From: Sciurus carolinensis
Lineage: Eukaryota > Chordata > Mammalia > Rodentia > Sciuridae
Direction: 5' to 3'
Assembly: GCF_902686445.1 (NCBI RefSeq)
Contig: NC_062221.1
Span: forward strand, 39,200,575 to 39,264,574
Length of the DNA: 64,000 nucleotides
Both the position numbers and the translations under genes were made by a program. Positions 35,216 through 46,139 of this stretch are shown here, piece by piece. Position 1 is the first letter of the stretch. Every line of letters begins with the position of its first letter. The notes beneath the pieces were generated by a model. The model made no database searches. It saw only the letters and a program-made list of their open reading frames with translations, and was not told the DNA's origin.

Positions 35216-36815
35216 CACTATTTTTGCTGAACCCAGTTGACAAGCTAGCACCACTTTCATGGAAGGATCTAGACTTGCAAACAGCAAGTGATACCTGAAC
35301 TGTAATGTTTGTTCAGATAGGCTTTATATTGATTCAATTTTGAAGTATTTAGTCCTATGGAAAAGGCACAAAAGGAAAGAGAACGATTTGGAAAGAAGGC
35401 AATATGTTGTTCACCTGGATTATACTAGTGGCAGAAGTCAGTATGAGAGAAAATTTTAGAGAAACAGCTCAGCTCTGAGGGCAATGAATTCTTTTAAACA
35501 TATTCATGATATAGAGCTCTTTCTTAGTTTTGGCATTATTCTTTCTTGGGTCAGATATACATGCATTTAGTTACTTGCAAAATTTTTCCAAAGAGCATAA
35601 ACCTTTCTTTAATTGATAATTCAAGAGCATTGCTACCCAGAGAAAATACCAGGTTACTGAATTTACCCAGGTAACTCTCCAGAATCCTTTATTATTTTGT
35701 GGGAATTTGATCTGAATAAATGGCACATCCAGGATAAAGGGACAACTTTCTAATGACTCCCTTTTTAAAAATGTTTGAAGGCCAAAAAATGTTTGTTTAG
35801 CCATCAATCAAATATGTCTTTCTCACCTATATACTTTGCACTTCCAAAGGATGGGTACAGGTCAACTTATTAGTACACATGAGTCTGATACACCCTCCAT
35901 TTCTATAACGTTCTCTCATTTGTGTTTAGGCACAGATGCTGATCTTAAATATTCTTGACTAACCTACTTGGGAACAGTAAGACAACTTGATTGAGTAAAT
36001 ATTTATGGAAGGCCTGTGCAATGCAGAATGTTGAACACACCATTACGTTTCAGTGGGAGCAGGTGTGCTTTTCAGGCTAAAAACTCAGGTGTGCAACAAT
36101 GGAAATCAATTTTCTTCACTATGAAAAGTTAGCAGATGAATCATTTTGATACTTTTCCCCCACATGCTCTGAATCTTTGCTCCTGTCATCCAGAATGGCA
36201 GGTAGCTTATTCTGCTTCATTCTTTTGGGGAAGATTATGACCCTTGCCAAATAAGTCCTAGCAACTCTTGCTGGTTTTTGTGTCCAAAACCCTAACCAAA
36301 GGCTTCAAATCCAAACATTTAGAGTGTCCTGGCTAAGTGATGGAGGAATGGGCTGGACAGGTCTGTGACAACTGCAGGGTGTGTTGTTTGAGTAAAGGTG
36401 GCAGCTGCCATGTACCCCAGCTTTTGTTCTATGGGACATGAGCCCAGGGAGGTCAGACTTCCAATTCTTAATGGAATCTGGAAATCCACGTTTTTAATAC
36501 AAAAAGAAAACTCTGGCCTCAACATACTTAGAGGAAAAGATCAGAAGAAGAGATACTTTCCCCCAAAATAAAAAAAAAAAAAAAAGGATTTTTCAAGGTT
36601 CAGAAAAGAAGATTATTTTGTGGGCTCCAGAGAAGTAGCAATCTCTACCCAAACTTCCTGGAAGCACTTTCATGGCTTACAGAGAGCAGGATTGGCTTCA
36701 TAGTCTTCTGGGGAAGAGGGATTCCAAACACTGGGATTTCCAGAGGGGAAAGGCATTCAATGAGTCAATAAAATGAGCTTTGATGTAGAAGCCCGCCTTT
36801 AGGAATGAGAAGAAT
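35216..36815. other. Unassigned, with a short L2-like piece
   Basis: A probable antisense L2 3'-end fragment lies at about 35990-36060 ('tgagtaaatatttatggaag'). A 16-base A-run occurs near 36570. No gene is recognised. Confidence 0.4.
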
Positions 36816-36832
36816 AAAGAATAAATTTGGGA
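36816..36832. repeat. Target-site duplication of full-length L1, left (17 bp)
   Basis: AAAGAATAAATTTGGGA is identical to 43610-43626. Confidence 0.93.
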
Positions 36833-38397
36833 GGGTTTTCAAGATGGCGGACTAGAGGGCGGCTGCATTTCACTTTGCTCCACGACGCAGGATTCAAAAG
36901 AGGAGATAGTGAGAGGCTTGGGAACAACTCAAAGCCGCCGGGTGAGTCTCTCCCATTGGGGAGGCGTCCCGGTTGGGGCGGTAGCCCCGGAACACAGGGA
37001 ACTTTGTGAAGTAGAGTTGTTCGGCGAGACGCCCCTCCCCCCACAGGAGCGGTAAACACGGACAACTGGGATCATCGTAGAGGTGGCTGCTCAGCACGGC
37101 GCTTGGACTCGGAGCAACCACTGGGGCTCCGGGCGGCTGCCTGAGGAGGAGCTGCGTGGCGAGCTGTTTGAACTCAGAGCGAGCGCTCCTGAACACCGGG
37201 GGGCTGCCCGGAGAAAGAGGAGAAGTGCGGCGGGTCACTTGACCTAGGAGTGACTGCATCAGAGCCACAGGCAGTTGCCAGAGGAGGAGCTGCGTGGCGA
37301 GCTGTTTGAACTCAGAACAACCGCTCCTGAACACCGGTGGCCTGCCTGGAGGAGGAGCTCCGTGGGTCGCTTGGTCTAGGAGTGACTGCATCAGAGCCAC
37401 AGGCGGTTGCCAGAGGAGGAGGTGAGTGGTGAGTTGATTGGACTAAAAGCGATCGCTCCTGAACACCAGTGGCCTGCCTGGAGGAGGGGCACGGTGGGTC
37501 ACTTGGTCTCGGAGCCACCGCTCCTGAACACCCGGGGGGCTAACCCGAGGAGGAGGAGGAGGAACAGGGCGGGTCACTTGGACTCGGAGTGACTGCCTAG
37601 GGCTATGGGCGGTTGGCGGGGGGAGGAGGAGACGCGAAGTGAGGTGCTTGGACTCCTAGTGAATGCATCGGAAACCGGGCCGCTGTCCGGAGGAGGAGGT
37701 GTGTGGCGGGTCTCTGGGTATCGGAGCTATTGTACAGGGCTCCAGGTGGTGGCTCAGAGGAGGGGCTGCATAGCCAGGCAATTAGGTGCAGAGCAGGGTC
37801 CCAAGAGCTAGGTGGCTTCTTGCTGGAAGAGCCTCACAGAGACACGCCTAGGGGCGGAGCGAAGTTTCCAGGACTGTGGGCAGATTCTCTGGGAGAGGCA
37901 GCCTAAGGAGACTCGCCTGCAAAGTGTGAGGCTCCCAGGCCCAGGAGGTGGCTCCGGGCCCCTGGGAACGTTGCAGAGGAAGACAGCCCAGCCCAGGCAG
38001 TAGTTGTAGATTGAGGGGAACCTCTAGGAAGGCAACTGACCAGCGAGACGTCCCCACCGAGTGAGTCTTCCCTGCCGGGGGAGGTTTTCCCACAGGGACA
38101 GTAAAACCAGAGACACAGGCACAAACAGGACTTGCCTCAGCCCGCAGCCTAGTTCCCCGTTGGATGACCATTGGTCAACAAGTGGAGGCACCTCTGCCCA
38201 CTAGCAGGGAAGATACGCCACCTGAGGGTCACCACCCCTAGAGAGGCAGCTTCTTCGTAGAGCTCCACATTATCAACTTCCTCCAAGACTTCAGGCTACT
38301 GAAGGATAAGAGGGGATATATTAGCAATCTTCAGGGACATTATAAGTCGATAGAGGAAATCTGCAATATCTTAATGACCCACTGATTCCTGAACAAT
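36833..38397 (+). promoter_or_regulatory. L1 5'UTR / internal promoter with tandem ~135-bp units
   Basis: Starts 'gggttttcaagatggcggac'; CAAGATGGCGG at 36840-36850 is a YY1-type site at the position where L1s keep one to fix the transcription start. The region is CpG-rich. The phrase beginning 'gaggaggagctgcgtggcg' occurs at 37143 and 37281 and, diverged, at 37413; 'ctcctgaacaccgg' also recurs. This shows at least two to three tandem units with 132-138-base spacing. A 167-codon antisense frame (37400-36894) covers these units. Confidence 0.85.
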
Positions 38398-39444
38398 ATG
38401 AGAAAACAAGGGAAGAAAATGCCCCAAACAAATCTAGATGTTACATCAATAAAATTCAATGACAGCATGGCAGAACAAATGACAGAAAGGGAGTTCAGAA
38501 TGTACATAATTAAAATGATTAGGGAAGCAAGCGATGAGATGAAAGAGCAAATGCAGGCATTGAATGATGAGATGAAAGAGCAAATGCAGGCACTGAATGA
38601 TCGCACCAATCGACAGTTAACAGAGCAAATTCAGGAAGCAAAAGATCATTTCAATAAAGAGTTAGAGATATTGAAAAAAAACCAAACAGAAATCCTTGAA
38701 ATGAAGGAAACAATAAACCAAATTAAGAACTCCATAGAAAGCATAACCAATAGGATAGAACACCTGGAAGACAGAACTTCAGATATTGAAGACAAAATAT
38801 TTAACCTCGAAAACAAAGTTGAACAAACAGAGAAGATGGTAAGAAATCATGAACAGAATCTACAAGAACTATGGGATATCATGAAAAGGCCAAATTTGAG
38901 AATTATTGGGATTGAGGAAGGCTTAGAGAAACAAACCAAAGGAATGAACAATCTATTCAATGAAATAATATCAGAAAATTTCCCAAATCTGAAGAATGAA
39001 ATGGAAAATGAAGTCCAAGAGGCTTATAGGACTCCAAATACACAAAATTACAAGAGACCCACAGCAAGGCACATTATTATGAAAATACCTAACATACAAA
39101 ATAAAGACAGAATTTTAAAGGCTGTGAGAGAAAAGAACCAAATTACATTCAGGGGGAAACCAATACGGATATCAGCAGATTTTTCAATCCTGACCCTAAA
39201 AGCTAGAAGGGCCTGGAACAACATTTTTCAAGCTCTGAAAGAAAATGGATGCCAACCAAGAATCTTATACCCAGCAAAACTTACCTTCAAATTTGATGAT
39301 GAAATAAAATCATTCCATGATAAACAAAAGCTAAAAGAATTTACAAAAAGAAAGCCAGCATTACAGAACATTCTCAGCAAAATATTTCATGAGGAAGAGA
39401 TAAAAAACAAAGAAGCAAATCAGCAAAGGGAGGAATTATCCTAA
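38398..39444 (+). CDS. L1 ORF1 protein (RNA-binding chaperone)
   Basis: Intact 348-codon frame, ATG 38398 to TAA 39442-39444. ORF1p coats L1 RNA as a trimer and acts as a nucleic-acid chaperone. A coiled coil spans about residues 25-155, rich in Glu, Lys, Gln and Leu. The RRM-like domain begins near 'RPNLRIIGIEEG' (165-175) and extends to about 245. The C-terminal domain includes 'GKPIRISADFS' and 'YPAKLTF' (253-298). Residues 46-67 hold a perfect 11-residue duplication (DEMKEQMQALN twice) from a 33-nt tandem repeat at 38533-38598. Length and order match rodent/primate ORF1p. The stop is followed by about 50 nt before ORF2. Confidence 0.97.
   Translation: MRKQGKKMPQTNLDVTSIKFNDSMAEQMTEREFRMYIIKMIREASDEMKEQMQALNDEMKEQMQALNDRTNRQLTEQIQEAKDHFNKELEILKKNQTEILEMKETINQIKNSIESITNRIEHLEDRTSDIEDKIFNLENKVEQTEKMVRNHEQNLQELWDIMKRPNLRIIGIEEGLEKQTKGMNNLFNEIISENFPNLKNEMENEVQEAYRTPNTQNYKRPTARHIIMKIPNIQNKDRILKAVREKNQITFRGKPIRISADFSILTLKARRAWNNIFQALKENGCQPRILYPAKLTFKFDDEIKSFHDKQKLKEFTKRKPALQNILSKIFHEEEIKNKEANQQREELS
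38533..38598 (+). repeat. 33-nt tandem duplication inside ORF1
   Basis: Units 38533-38565 and 38566-38598 differ at one silent position (GCA TTG versus GCA CTG). Each encodes the same 11 residues of the coiled coil. Confidence 0.95.
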
Positions 39445-39493
39445 AGGAACTGTCAAATAAAGGAGGAACCAAGATGTGTCAAAAATTTTAAAT

Positions 39494-42400
39494 ATGAACC
39501 AAATGACTGGGAATACAAATCATATCTCAATAATAACCCTGAATGTTAATGACCCGAATTCATCAATCAAAAGACATAGACTGGCAGATTGGATTAAAAA
39601 GAAAGATCCAACAATATGTTGCCTGCAAGAGACTCACCTCACAGAAATAGATACCCATAGACTAAAGGTGAAAGGATGGGGAAAAACATACCATGCACAT
39701 GGACTCAGCAAAAAAGCTGGAGTATCCATCCTCATTTCAGATAATGTGGACTTCAAGCCAATGTTAGTCAGAAGGGATAAAGAAGGACATTTCATACTGC
39801 TTAAGGGAAGCATAAATCAGCAAGATATAACAATCATAAACATCTATGCCCCAAACAGTGGCTCATCCATGTATGTCAAACAAATCCTTCTCAATTTTAG
39901 AAACCAAACAGACCATAACACAATAATACTAGGTGATTTTAACATGCCTCTCTCACCACTGGACAGATCTTCCAAACAAAAATTGAACAAAGAAACCATA
40001 GATCTCAATAACACAATCAATAATTTAGACTTAATAGACATTTACAGAATATACCATCCAACCAAGAGCGAATACACTTTCTTTTCAGCAGCACATGGAT
40101 CCTTCTCTAAAATAGACCATATATTATGCCACAAAGCTAATGTCAGCAAATACAAGAAGATAGAGACACTACCTTGTATTCTATCAGATCATAATGGATT
40201 GAAGTTAGAAATCAATGAAAGAGTAAAAAACAGAAACTACTCCAACACCTGGAGATTAAACAATATACTATTATATGATGAATGGATAACAGAAGATATT
40301 AGGAAGGAAATTTAAAAAATTCTTAGAGGCAAATGAGAACAAAGAAACATCATATCAAAATCTCTGGAACACTATGAAAGCAGTACTTAGAGGAAGATTT
40401 ATTTCATGGAGCGCATTTAATAAAAGAAGTAAAACTCAACAAATAAATGACCTAACACTACAACTCAAAGCCCTAGAAAAAGAAGAACAGACCAACACCA
40501 AAAGTAGTAGAAGACAGGAAATAGTTAAACTCAGAGCTGAAATCAACGAAATTGAAACGAAAGAAACAATACAAAAATTTGACAAAATAAATAGTTGGTT
40601 CTTCGAAAAAATAAACAAAATTGATAAACCTTTAGCCACACTAACAAAGAGAAGACAAGAGAAAACCCAAATCACTAAAATTCGGAATGAACAAGAAATA
40701 TCACAACAGACACGACTGAAATACAAAACAGAATTAGAAGCTATTTTGAAAATCTATACTCCAACAGAATAGAAAATTTTGAAGACATCAACAGGTTTCT
40801 AGAGACATATGAATTGCCTAAACTGAACGAGGAGGACATACACAATTTAAATAGACCAATTTCAAGTAATGAAATAGAAGAAGTCATCAAAAGCCTACCA
40901 ACAAAGAAAAGTCCAGGACCAGATGGGTTCTCAGCCGAGTTCTACAAAACCTTTAAAGAAGAGCTCATTCCAATACTTCTCAAACTATTCCATAAAATAG
41001 AAGAGGAGGGAACCCTCCCAAACTCATTCTATGAAGCCAATATTACCCTGATACCTAAACCAGACAGAGACACATCAAGGAAAGAAAATTTCAGACCAAT
41101 ATCCTTAATGAACATCGACGCAAAAATTCTCAACAAAATTTTAGCAAATCATATACAAAAACATATTAAAAAGATAGTGCACCATGATCAAGTGGGTTTC
41201 ATCCCAGGGATGCAAGGTTGGTTCAACATCAGGAAATCAATAAATGTAATTCACCATATCAATAGACTTAAAGTCAAGAATCACATGATTATTTCGATAG
41301 ATGCAGAAAAAGCATTTGATAAAATACAGCACCCCTTCATGCTCAAAACACTAGAAAAAATAGGGATAGTGGGAACATTCCTTAACATTGTAAATGCCAT
41401 CTACGCTAAGCCCATGGCTAATATCATTCTAAATGGTGAAAAACTGAAAGCATTCCTTCTAAAAACTGGAACAAGGCAGGGATGCCCTCTTTCACCACTT
41501 CTATTCAATATCATCCTTGAAACTCTAGCCAGAGCAATTAGACAGACCAAAGAAATTAAAGGGATACGAATAGGAAAAGAAGAACTCAAACTATCCCTAT
41601 TTGCTGATGACATGATTGTATACTTAGAGGAAACAGAAAATTCCACCAGAAAACTTTTAGATCTCATAAGTGAATTCTGTAAAGTAGCGGGATATAAGAT
41701 CAATGCATATAAATCTAAGGCATTTTTATACATAAGCGATGAATCTTCAGAAAGAGAAATTAGGAAAACTACCCCATTCACAATAGCTTCAAAAAAAATA
41801 AAATACTTGGGAATCAATCTCACAAAAGAGGTGAAAGACCTCTACAATGAGAACTACAGAACACTAAAGAAAGTAATTAAAGAAAACCTTAGAAGATGGA
41901 AAGATTTCCCATGTTCTTGGATAGGAAGAATTAATATTGTCAAAATGGCCATACTACCAAAAGTGCTATACAGATTCAATGCAATTCCAATTAAAATCCC
42001 AATGATGTACCTTACAGAAATAGAGCAAGAAATTATGAAATTCATCTGGAAGAATAAAAAACCCAGAATAGCTAAAACAATCCTTGGCAGAAAGAGTGAA
42101 GCAGGGAGTATTGCAATACCAGATCTTCAACTCTACTACAAAGCAATAGTAACAAAAACGGCATGGTATTGGTACCAAAATAGAAAGGTGGATCAATGGT
42201 ACAGAATAGAGGACATGGACACAAACCCAAAGAAATACAATTTTCTCATACTAGACAAAGGTGCCAAAAAATATGCAATGGAGAAAAGATAGCCTCTTCA
42301 ACAAATGGTGCTGGGAGAATTGGAAATCCATATGCAACAGAATGAAACTAAACCCATATCTCTCACCATTCACGAAACTAAACTCAAAATGGATTAAGGA

Positions 42401-43328
42401 TCTCGGAATCAGACCAGAGACCTTGCATCTTATAGAAGAAAAAGTAGGTCCAGAGCTTCAACATGTCAGCTTAAGACCAGACTTCCTCAACAGGACTCCC
42501 ATAGCACAAGAAATAAAAGCAAGAATCAATAACTGGGATAGATTCAAACTAAAAAGCTTTCTCTCAGCAAAGGAAACTATCAGCAATGTGAAGAAAGAGC
42601 CTACAGAGTGGGAGAAAATCTTTGCCAATCATACTTCAGATAGAGCACTAATCTCCAGAATCTATAAAGAACTCAAAAAACTCTACGCCAAGAATGCAAA
42701 TAATCCAATCGACAAATGGGCTAAGGAAATGAATAGACAGTTCACAGAAGAAGATATACAAGCAATCAACAAACATATGGAAAAATGTTCAACATCTCTA
42801 GTAATAAGAGAAATGCAAATCAAAACCACCCTAAGATTCCATCTCACTCCAATTAGAATGGCGACTATCAAGAATACAAGCAACAACAGGTGTTGGCGAT
42901 GATGTGGGGAGAAAGGTACACTCATACATTGCTGGTGGGGCTGCAAATTAGTGCAGTCACTCTGGAAAGCAGTATGGAGACTCCTTAGAAAACTTGGAAT
43001 GGAACCACCATTTGACCCAGCTATCCCACTCCTTGGCCTATACCCAAAGGACTTAAAATTAGCATATTACAGAGATACAGCCACATCAACGTTCATAGCT
43101 GCTCAGTTCACAATAGCCAGATTGTGGAACCAACCTAGATGTCCTTCAATTGATGACTGGATAAAGAAAATGTGGTATATATATACAATGGAATATTACT
43201 CAGCCATAAAGAATGATAAAATTATGGCATTTGCAGGCAAATGGATGAAACTGGAGAATATCATACTAAGTGAGATAAGCCAATCTCAAAAAACCAAAGG
43301 AAGGATGATATCGCTAATAAGTGGATGA
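39494..43328 (+). pseudogene. L1 ORF2 (endonuclease / reverse transcriptase), broken
   Basis: ORF2p nicks target DNA and reverse-transcribes the L1 RNA. The likely start is ATG 39494-39496. The endonuclease domain is visible to about 40230 with 'LQETHL', 'GDFNMP' and the SDH triad at 40184-40192. The reverse transcriptase carries FADD at 41600-41611, and the Cys-rich C-terminus lies near 42890-42945. Four lesions are seen: a +1 shift near 40312-40318 (TTTAAAAAA), a -1 shift near 40730-40735, a +1 shift in an A-run at 42265-42270, and a nonsense TGA at 42900-42902 where the fragment at 12.9 kb has GGA. The natural stop is at 43326-43328. No full-length ORF2p is possible from the sequence as given. 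Confidence 0.95.
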
Positions 43329-43584
43329 TGACACATAATGGGGGGTGGGAGGGGTTAGTGTTGGGGTTGGAGTTGGGTTTAGGGAGGGGGGCAGGAATGG
43401 AGGAAGGAAGGACTGTATAGAGGGAGGGGAGGGGTGCGAGGGGAGGGGGAGAAGGGAAAAAATGGCAGAATGAATCAAACAACATTACCCTATGTAAATT
43501 TATGATTACACAAATGGTATGCCTTTATGCCATGTACAAACAGAGAAACAACATGTATCCCATTTGTTTACAATAAAAAAAAAA
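43329..43584 (+). other. L1 3'UTR with G-rich tract and AATAAA
   Basis: 43339-43457 is G/A-rich with many GGG or longer runs, the G-rich polypurine tract typical of mammalian L1 3'UTRs and able in principle to form G-quadruplexes. The polyadenylation signal AATAAA is at 43572-43577, merging into an A-run. Confidence 0.85.
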
Positions 43585-43609
43585 GTTAGAAGTGCCTAAA
43601 AAAAAAAAA
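43585..43609 (+). other. 13-nt insert between two A-runs, then poly(A) tail
   Basis: GTTAGAAGTGCCT (43585-43597) separates a first A-run (43575-43584) from the final tail (from 43598). Confidence 0.85.
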
Positions 43610-43626
43610 AAAGAATAAATTTGGGA
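43610..43626. repeat. Target-site duplication of full-length L1, right (17 bp)
   Basis: Identical to 36816-36832. The leading A residues cannot be told from the tail. Confidence 0.93.
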
Positions 43627-43714
43627 TTTTGAATGTACTTGCGTAAGATAACATTACATTGAGACACCTGCTACTTAGTAGCATGGTTAAATATAAACTT
43701 CTCAACATTGAAAT

Positions 43715-43905
43715 TTGGGGTTCAGATATCATGAATCCTATTGGCTCTATGTCTTATGTCTTTAGAAAACTTATCTAGCTCTGTATCTTAGTTTACTCAT
43801 CTTTAAAATCATAACATTACTCAAAAATACTAGGACATATCTTATAGTATTATGGGAATTAAATGTTATGTGTATATCTGGTATCGTAAACAAGTAATTC
43901 TCATG
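43715..43905 (+). mobile_element. MIR SINE
   Basis: 'tatcttagtttactcatctt', 'taaaatcataacattactca' and 'gggaattaaatgttatgtgt' track MIR. Confidence 0.65.
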
Positions 43906-44585
43906 GGATAGAGCAGAAAGTATCTTTGTTTTCACCCTCCATTGTTATTCTAAATGTTATTCAGTAAGGAAATCTTTCTCAAACTGCTGATTGGAAATAG
44001 GTTAAGTGATGAATTTTCTGCTACATTTTATGTATTTAAAATTTTTTTTAAGACAAACTTTAAAATACTGCCTTCATTCTAAAAATAAAGTCTGGTTTCA
44101 TAAAAAAAATGAAAATTCCAAATTTTATTTAAACTTAAAACTTCTCCTCTCTCCTATCTGGATTTTCCATCAGTGAGAAGGGTGGGAATGGAAAGTGCCT
44201 GCGTTTTTGGAATGGTTCTAAGACATGATTAAAGCTGACTGTTCTCTGGTCATCATCATCTCCTTTAGAGGTCCCCACTGAGAATCTCCTAGTGATGCAA
44301 GCAAAGCACTATCCTGTAGCAGGCCGCCTGCTCCTCAGTCCTCGTCTTCTTTTTCTTTCTCCTGTTATCACAGCACATACACTTTTATTACTTGCTGTCC
44401 TATTAACTTGGTAGTCCCCTTGTGTGGGTTTAAAAACACCTCCGTGCTGCCACCTGGCAAGTGCTGAATAAGTGTCACTATTATTACTGTAGTTCAAAGT
44501 GACTGGTTCAGAAGATGACTCAAAAAGACAATCTACCTCCAAACTAGGACCTTGTACTATTTGTTTTGTTTGTTTGTTTTCATGT
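43906..44585. other. Unassigned sequence
   Basis: No gene or repeat is recognised. The 114-residue minus-strand frame ending here overlaps the next SINE and has no recognisable domain. Confidence 0.4.
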
Positions 44586-44675
44586 TTTGTATTTTTGGTA
44601 CTATTGGGGGCTGAATCCAGAGCTTCATGCATGCTAGGCAAGCATTCTACCACTAAGCTACATCCCCAGCCCTTA
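44586..44675 (-). mobile_element. ID SINE, antisense
   Basis: 'gggggctgaatccagagctt', 'catgctaggcaagcattcta' and 'ccactaagctacatccccag' are the complement of ID. No TSD was resolved. Confidence 0.88.
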
Positions 44676-44907
44676 AACAGTTTTGTTATATAAAAAAAAA
44701 AATATTATAAGAAGAAATTTGACAGTTTGCTGCTGAATATGTGTACCTCTTATAAGTGTCATTCGTGAGCTCTTGAAGTGTGCATGGGACCCTGTAGGAT
44801 TCATTTACTGAATATATGTGGGATTTCGATGAAGGGGGCTTGGAAGATTTCCTGGATGAGGCAGGATTTGAATTAAGTCTTTGGGGAGATGGAGGACTTT
44901 TTCCAAG

Positions 44908-45110
44908 TGTTTTAGTTTGGTTGTTGAATGCTCCTCAGAGGTCCATGTCCACCAGGGGTCCCCAGGGTGGTGCTATTGGGAGGTCCTTGCATCATTGGAA
45001 GTGTGTTCTCAAAGGGGACTGTGGGACCCTTGTCTCTTCCTCTTCCATTCTTTGCTTCTGGCTCATGAGGTGAGCAGTTTGCTCTGTGTAGGGAGGGCAG
45101 GACCAAGATA
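44908..45110 (+). mobile_element. MaLR-type LTR fragment
   Basis: 'tgttttagtttggttgttga', 'caccaggggtccccagggtg', 'tgctattgggaggtcc', 'actgtgggacccttgtctct' and 'ggctcatgaggtgagcagt' follow a common MaLR LTR, sense orientation, truncated at its 3' side. Confidence 0.6.
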
Positions 45111-45124
45111 GCAATAGTTAGGCT

Positions 45125-45430
45125 CTCTCACTGAGACTTCTGGCAGCTGTTTTAGTCTATAGCCAAGGTCATAAAACACCCTGATTCAATATATGTACTC
45201 AGGGTCATAAACATTTACTTGTGAGCATGCATTCACTTGTCACCTGCTGGCAATGCACCTTCTTCGTTTGGCCTGTATATGATAAAGACCTATGGAAAAA
45301 CTCAGGGGGCTGAAGTCTGTTGCCACCTATGAATAAAGCATGTCTCCTATCCCAACTGCACCTCACATCTTCTTTCACCTGCTGAGATCCCGAATGTGTT
45401 TCCCAGCATCTGAACCCCCGCAGGACATTC
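45125..45430 (+). mobile_element. LTR-like segment, family unknown
   Basis: AATAAA at about 45333 is followed by a C/T-rich stretch and 'gcatctgaacccccgcagga', which has the look of an R-U5 end of an endogenous retrovirus LTR. No internal retroviral genes are nearby. Assignment is tentative. Confidence 0.3.
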
Positions 45431-45769
45431 TGTCACATGTTTTTACCATGATATTGTGTCTCATTAGAAACCCAAAGTAATGGGATCACTCAATCACAGA
45501 CGGGAATCTTCAAAAGCATGACATAAATACATATTTTTCTTTATAAGTTAATTATGTCATGTTTTTTATCTCAGGCATTTTGTTAAAGTGATAGAAAGCA
45601 GAACATCATGATAGGCCCAGATAGCAAGAAATGGGGAAGAAGTGGGAAAGCAGAGGCCAATGGAAAGTGTCCGAAGTCAACATCCATGGGTGACAGTGTG
45701 TTGCAACAGAGTTCACTCATAGCTGATGATAAAAGCTACTGTTTGTGGAATACTGAGTACTTCATTTGA

Positions 45770-45945
45770 GCTACTTGATTCATTCTTCCCAATTCGGTGA
45801 GGCAGGTGCTATTGGGATTCACTTTTCATGCTCACAGCAACTGAGTTACAAAGGGGAAGGTGGTTGCCTGTGGTTTCCAAACAGGTGAGCACAGGAGCCA
45901 GGGTTGGACACTTGTAGTATCCTAACTACTACATTATGTGGAATC
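45770..45945 (+). mobile_element. MIR SINE
   Basis: 'ggtgaggcaggtgctattgg', 'gctcacagcaactgagttac', 'aggagccagggttggacact' and 'ctaactactacattatgtgg' run in MIR order. Confidence 0.65.
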
Positions 45946-46139
45946 CTTCACTGTTAGGGTTATAGGAAGGTATTCACAATATACATTGGGTGATAAAGAA
46001 GTTTCAGATAGTCAGCTTAATACAACTTTTATTTATGCATTAAATTTTAGAAAAACTTTTAGTTTTTACTTACAGTAACTATTTCTGCAATTCCCTTCTT
46101 TCCTTGTTTACATTCTCCCTTTCTTCCTTTTTCTTTTAC

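Larger units (their letters stand above)
36833..43609 (+). mobile_element. Full-length LINE-1 retrotransposon
   Basis: The 6.78-kb element has every expected part in order: GC-rich 5'UTR, ORF1, ORF2, G-rich 3'UTR, AATAAA and a poly(A) tail, flanked by a perfect 17-bp TSD. Many CpGs survive in the 5'UTR and ORF1 is intact, so the insertion is young compared with the other LINEs here. ORF2 is interrupted, so this copy as read cannot move by itself. It is the reference for the truncated L1s at 5185-5766, 12683-13068 and 26218-27666. Confidence 0.97.

Noticed and set aside
37407..38171. Several open frames of 60-107 residues on both strands between 37.3 and 38.2 kb
   Set aside because: They lie in the GC-rich L1 5'UTR, where stops are rare. 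They lack known domains and overlap each other.
41401..41823. 140-residue minus-strand open frame
   Set aside because: It is the shadow of the reverse transcriptase part of L1 ORF2 on the other strand.
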